Assembly (NCBI GenBank): GCA_964633715.1
Contig: CAZWHQ010000019.1
Coordinates: 1 to 64,000 of the forward strand
Origin: JAUWVG01 sp964633715
GTDB lineage: Bacteria; Acidobacteriota; Aminicenantia; Aminicenantales; Aminicenantaceae
Direction of reading: 5' to 3'
Length of the DNA: 64,000 nt
The position numbers and the translations under genes are program-made. The notes below the pieces were generated by a model. It ran no database searches. It was given only the letters and a program-made list of their open reading frames with translations, and was not told the origin of the DNA. Shown here piece by piece: positions 60,490-64,000 of this stretch (its first letter is position 1; every line of letters begins with the position of its first letter).

Positions 60490-60990
60490 ATGACCAATTT
60501 AAGTTTCGAGAATATAGACTTTGAAGCCTTTTACACCCGCTACGGCCCAATGGTCATGAGGCGGTGCCGTTCTATTCTCAAAGACGATCAATCTGCATTT
60601 GATGCCATGCAAGAAGTCTTTCTTAAGATTTTACAAAAAAGGAATACATTAACAGTGACACATCCCTCCTCTCTTCTCTATCGAATGGCAACAAATATCT
60701 GTATCAACAGGATACGAAATAATCGCAGGCATGAAATAAAGAGATATCTTGATATTTTCCACAACACTTCTTTTTTCGACAGACAGGAGGAAGAAACGAT
60801 TGCCAAATATCTATTTGAATTTGTCCTCAAAAAAGAAAAGGGAACAACCCGGAAAATCGCCGTGATGTATTTTTTAAATGGAATGACCATTAAAGAGGTG
60901 GCTGCAACTTTAAAACTTTCAACATCAGGAGTTCATAAACATTTGGAAAAATTGAAAAGGAAAATAAGAGAAAAGGGAGAAGACTCATGA
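60490..60990 (+). CDS. ECF-type RNA polymerase sigma factor
   Basis: A 166-residue group 4 sigma factor. Region 2 spans about residues 12-80 (GPMVMRRCRSILKDDQSAFDAMQEVFLKIL, with the DNA-melting stretch near YRMATNICINRIRNNRR). Region 4 spans about residues 110-160 and has the helix-turn-helix TIKEVAATLKLSTSGVHKHLEKLKR. The stop overlaps the next start by 4 bases (ATGA). It should direct genes for the response controlled by the anti-sigma protein that follows. Confidence 0.92.
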   Translation: MTNLSFENIDFEAFYTRYGPMVMRRCRSILKDDQSAFDAMQEVFLKILQKRNTLTVTHPSSLLYRMATNICINRIRNNRRHEIKRYLDIFHNTSFFDRQEEETIAKYLFEFVLKKEKGTTRKIAVMYFLNGMTIKEVAATLKLSTSGVHKHLEKLKRKIREKGEDS

Positions 60991-61832
60991 ACAAAGACAC
61001 TATCAATGAATATTATCTTGAAAGATATGTTCTTGGAGAGCTTCCAGAGGAAGAGACAGAAGAAATTCTTCACCTCGCCTCTGAATATCCCGAAATCAAG
61101 GACGCACTTCAAAAAATTGAATTGTCCAACCAGAACATTCTCTCGCTCTATCCTGCTTCGAAGGTTAAGGCCAACCTCCTTTCTAGACATGAAAAAAGAC
61201 TCCACAAATCAATCGTCAGCAGATGGTTAGATATGTCCTCTCTTTCCTCAAAGAGAATATTTGCCGTTTCATCTGTTTCTGCGGCCCTTCTTTTATTTCT
61301 TATTTTTTTTGTTCTCCCTGAATCCAACAGAAAAACCGGAATCAATCCCTATGATGCCGAACCGGACTTTTCATTAGTGAAAGGAATAAGCCATATCGAC
61401 CTGACAAAAACACAGTTGTTGGTTTTTCGCAAAAACAAAGAAGATGTGGAAATATTGGATAGTGGCACACTGTCAAACAAAGGAGATCTCCTGCAGTTAG
61501 CCTACGTCGCAGCCCATGAACCTTATGGCATCATTCTCTCTATAGATGGAAGGGGTGAAATTTCTCTTCATTTTCCAGAGGATAAAAATGGCTCCACTGA
61601 ACTATTGATGAACAAAAAATCCCTGCTTCCTCATGCCATAGAGTTGGATGACGCTCCGGATTTTGAACGCTTTTTTTTCATCACCTCAAAAAACAAAATT
61701 AATGTGCAGGACGTATTACTCCTTGTAGAGGAGTTGGCAAAAAATCCAGGCCGACTCAGAGAATCGGAATTGGATTTAGCGGAAGGAATGGAACAGTATT
61801 CTGTCCTTATTATTAAAGGAGAAGATTCATGA
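60987..61832 (+). CDS. Membrane anti-sigma-like protein with DUF4384-type domain
   Basis: A 281-residue protein with three parts. Residues 8-45 (YYLERYVLGELPEEETEEI) resemble the anti-sigma domain without zinc Cys. A single membrane helix lies at 91-110. The C-terminal domain (about 130-275) contains GIILSIDGRGEISLHFPE and LPHAIELDDAPDFERFFFITSK, the pattern of the DUF4384-like domain seen beside caspase genes in Myxococcota and Acidobacteria. The topology puts the anti-sigma part in the cytoplasm and the sensor outside. It overlaps both neighbours by 4 bases. Confidence 0.82.
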   Translation: MNKDTINEYYLERYVLGELPEEETEEILHLASEYPEIKDALQKIELSNQNILSLYPASKVKANLLSRHEKRLHKSIVSRWLDMSSLSSKRIFAVSSVSAALLLFLIFFVLPESNRKTGINPYDAEPDFSLVKGISHIDLTKTQLLVFRKNKEDVEILDSGTLSNKGDLLQLAYVAAHEPYGIILSIDGRGEISLHFPEDKNGSTELLMNKKSLLPHAIELDDAPDFERFFFITSKNKINVQDVLLLVEELAKNPGRLRESELDLAEGMEQYSVLIIKGEDS

Positions 61833-63013
61833 ATAAATATAAATTATTTCTTTGCCTGCTGCTGATGATTATACTGACCCATCCTGTTCTTGTTGCTGGC
61901 CCACAATCAGATCAACTCTACACCCGCCGGTTTGCTTTTTTAGTCGCAGCAAACAACGGAGGCAAGGACCGTGTCACCCTCCGCTATGCTGTCGATGACG
62001 CAAGGGCTTTCGAAGAAGTCCTTGAACAGATGGGCGGTTTGGCTCCCACAGACAGCCATTTCCTGGAGGAACCCAATAGAGAGAAATTCTATGGCGAACT
62101 GGAGGAACTGGCTAAAGACGTCGCAAAAGCGTGCAAGACATTTAGAAGAGTCGAAGTAATTTTTTACTATTCCGGCCACTCGTATGAGGAGAGCATCTTT
62201 CTGGGTGACAGCAGAGTGACATATAAAGAATTTAAAGACCTTATCACTTCTATGAATGCCGATGTCCGGATCGCCATTCTTGATTCCTGCGCTTCTGGAG
62301 CTCTCACTCTTCCTAAAGGTGTGATTAAAAAAGCCCCCTTCCTCATGGATACGGCCTATGACATGAAGGGGTACGCGTTTATGACGTCAAGTTCAGCCAA
62401 TGAAGCGGCACAAGAATCCGGCCGCCTGGGAAGATCCTACTTTACACACAACTTGATATCAGGCATGCGCGGGGCCGCGGACATGAATCTTGATGGACGT
62501 ATCACACTCAATGAAGCCTACCAGTTCGCATTTGATGGAACCCTGACCCAGACTGAAAAAACAATGGCCGGACCCCAGCACCCTAATTATCATATTCAAA
62601 TGTCAGGGACCGGGGACGTTGTTATTACAGAGATCAGGCAAAGTACAGCTGTGCTGGTTCTGAATGAAGACATCGAAGGAAAATTTTACATCCACAATGA
62701 GGATAATGTTCTTATTGTAGAACTGGAAAAACAATCAGGCAGAAAAATCTCTATCGGATTAAATGGAGGAAAATACAGGATTATCAACATCAGCGGCCGC
62801 AGCATCTATGAGTCAAAAATTTCTCTGGTAAATGAAAATAGTTATGAACTTGGCATCAAACAGGACTATCGCGAACGGCCCTGGGGAACAGCACGTTTTC
62901 TCTGGCCTTCAAATGGATGGAATATTTTTGGTGGTACGTGGTGGCAAACTCGTGATTTTGAATTGAATCTATCCGGTTTTCAGGCCAAGATGGGCCTTAT
63001 TTTAAGGTTTTAA
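61829..63013 (+). CDS. Caspase-family (C14) peptidase, exported
   Basis: A 394-residue protein with a signal peptide (about 1-23). The caspase dyad is His117 in YYSGH and Cys154 in DSCASGA, preceded by DDARAFEEVLEQMGG, the usual opening of bacterial metacaspase-like domains. It also contains SSSANEAAQESGRLGRSYFTHNL, which lines the substrate pocket. The last 120 residues are beta-rich and end in LILRF, without a membrane helix. Export puts the protease in the periplasm, where the anti-sigma sensor domain is. The gene starts in an ATGA overlap. Confidence 0.88.
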   Translation: MNKYKLFLCLLLMIILTHPVLVAGPQSDQLYTRRFAFLVAANNGGKDRVTLRYAVDDARAFEEVLEQMGGLAPTDSHFLEEPNREKFYGELEELAKDVAKACKTFRRVEVIFYYSGHSYEESIFLGDSRVTYKEFKDLITSMNADVRIAILDSCASGALTLPKGVIKKAPFLMDTAYDMKGYAFMTSSSANEAAQESGRLGRSYFTHNLISGMRGAADMNLDGRITLNEAYQFAFDGTLTQTEKTMAGPQHPNYHIQMSGTGDVVITEIRQSTAVLVLNEDIEGKFYIHNEDNVLIVELEKQSGRKISIGLNGGKYRIINISGRSIYESKISLVNENSYELGIKQDYRERPWGTARFLWPSNGWNIFGGTWWQTRDFELNLSGFQAKMGLILRF

Positions 63014-63086
63014 CCCGGTATCTATTCGGATAAATAAATTGCCAACAATTATATGTGGACAGGTCTACTTAAAAAAAGGAGTTCAG

Positions 63087-64000
63087 ATGAAAAAATATTC
63101 TGACAAAATCCAAAAAATTGAAACTCTTTTTCTCCTTGTTATGATCCTTCTTGTCTGGCCGATAACATCTTCGGGTTTTTTAAAAAGCTCTGATTTATCG
63201 CCCCAGACAACAAAAACAGTAGGGGTTATAAAAGGAAAAATCTTTGATTATGAAACTAAAAAACCTTTAGCCGGAATCTTTGTCTCTGTGCTGGATACGG
63301 ACCTGAGTGCACTCAGTGATAAGGATGGTATCTATACCATTCCAGAAGTCCCGGTAGGTTATTATGTGCTGTCGTTTCAATTGGAGGGGTACTACACCGA
63401 CAGACATACCGATGTGATTGTACGTCCAGGCCGGACGACATTTCTCAATGTCAACCTTCTGACAGTCCGTATGATTTCAGAGGAAGTGAGCGTAACCGCA
63501 GACTATTTTTCCAAAACACGTGAAAATCCCGGGAGCCGTATACAGATCAATGCTGAAGAACTGCGCCGCGATGCCGGTTCAGCCAGCGATGTCAGCCGGG
63601 CTCTCTACAATGTCCCAGGTATCATAAAGGTCGATGAAGAATCCAATGATCTGGTCGTCCGCGGAGGCAGCCCAGCGGAAAATGGCTTCTATATCGATAA
63701 CATTTTTATCCCTAATATCAACCATTTCCCACAATGGGGTGCATCCGGAGGGAATATCAGTATGCTGAACATGGATTTTATTGAAAACATCCAGGTCTAT
63801 ACAGGCGGATTCGACGCCTCATACGGCAACCGGCTCAGTTCCATCATCGATATCGACTATCGTGAAGGGGACAGAGAAAGAATTGCGGGTCAGCTCAATC
63901 TAAGTATGCTTGGATATGGTGGTCAAATCGAAGGACCTTTTCCGAATCAAAAAGGTTCGTGGATGATCTCCGCTAATAAAAGCTATCTTGAAATCTTAAG
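63087..64000 (+). CDS. TonB-dependent receptor (partial, 5' part)
   Basis: The frame runs from ATG 63087, with AAAGGAG upstream, off the end of the window (304 codons). It begins with a signal peptide (about 13-34), then a carboxypeptidase-regulatory-like beta-sandwich (about 48-130; GVIKGKIFDYETKKPLAGIFVSV), then a plug domain (SGSASDVSRAL region, LVVRGGSPAENGFYIDNI, IQVYTGGFDASYG). It would import a siderophore, vitamin, peptide or glycan across the outer membrane with TonB. It is 73 bases downstream of the caspase gene and may be in its operon or a target of the sigma factor. Confidence 0.88.
   Translation, partial: MKKYSDKIQKIETLFLLVMILLVWPITSSGFLKSSDLSPQTTKTVGVIKGKIFDYETKKPLAGIFVSVLDTDLSALSDKDGIYTIPEVPVGYYVLSFQLEGYYTDRHTDVIVRPGRTTFLNVNLLTVRMISEEVSVTADYFSKTRENPGSRIQINAEELRRDAGSASDVSRALYNVPGIIKVDEESNDLVVRGGSPAENGFYIDNIFIPNINHFPQWGASGGNISMLNMDFIENIQVYTGGFDASYGNRLSSIIDIDYREGDRERIAGQLNLSMLGYGGQIEGPFPNQKGSWMISANKSYLEIL

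Noticed and set aside
1..64000. CRISPR arrays, tRNA, rRNA, insertion sequences and attachment sites
   Set aside because: No regularly spaced repeats, no cloverleaf with a TTCGANTC T-loop, no transposase frames and no paired terminal repeats were seen in the gaps.

Overview
This 64 kb window is ordinary bacterial chromosome, mid-40s percent GC by eye, with 52 intact or near-intact protein genes, a few gene relics, and no rRNA, tRNA, CRISPR array or insertion sequence that I could recognise. The content (paired VWFA-related secreted proteins, PQQ-type propellers, S9/M14/M16/M28 secreted peptidases, relics of FtsX/MacB permeases, an Mbh-type multisubunit antiporter, TonB receptor with a carboxypeptidase-like repeat) fits an uncultured Acidobacteria-related anaerobe such as Candidatus Aminicenantes. 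That placement is an inference from gene families, not a phylogeny.

Layout. 0.3-12.4 kb: mostly minus-strand exported proteins (sulfatase-fold hydrolase with TPRs, CBM9-like protein, two tandem VWFA-related paralogues, PQQ propeller, S9 peptidase, arylsulfotransferase-like protein), plus a plus-strand M15 peptidase. 12.4-15.1 kb: a truncated HXXXD acyltransferase, poly(A) polymerase and a RecB-like nuclease with a C-terminal Cys cluster. 15.3-24.2 kb: an operon of a PQQ propeller, an FAD-linked oxidase with two 4Fe-4S motifs, an iron-sulfur/FMN glutamate synthase subunit with an internally duplicated barrel, and a glutaminase-GXGXG subunit; no gltD is present. 24.2-27.7 kb: lipoprotein, amidohydrolase relic, and a DUF1858/DUF438 (hemerythrin-PAS) pair whose long upstream region holds an FNR-like box and a compact three-way-junction-like sequence. 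27.7-31.1 kb: active/inactive M16 peptidase pair and a membrane protein. 31.2-33.6 kb: an ArsR-methyltransferase regulator (SahR-like) and ahcY, with a palindrome between the -35 and -10. 33.7-40.3 kb: metallophosphoesterase, membrane-anchored hydrolase, MATE exporter, M14 peptidase. 40.6-53.9 kb: a probable glutamate 2,3-aminomutase, NYN-LOTUS protein, Na/Pi transporter with separate PhoU, an 11-gene Mrp/Mbh-type Na+/H+ antiporter operon, and a dicarboxylate:cation symporter. 54-60.3 kb: Tat-exported Gfo/Idh oxidoreductase, M14 and M28 peptidases, a hydrolase, and permease relics. 60.5-64 kb: ECF sigma factor, membrane anti-sigma-like protein, caspase-family protease, and the start of a TonB-dependent receptor.

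How it fits together. The cell looks like a peptide/amino-acid-using heterotroph with many exported peptidases, glutamate made by a split ferredoxin-type synthase, and a sodium-adaptation block (antiporter, Na/Pi, symporter, beta-glutamate synthesis). Several genes have a -10 box 6-9 bases before the start codon and no Shine-Dalgarno sequence, suggesting leaderless transcripts. The most interesting items are the split glutamate synthase with its unusual partner, the sigma/anti-sigma/caspase operon, the structured leader before the DUF438 gene, the extended Mbh-like antiporter, and the aminomutase with glutamate-type substrate residues.
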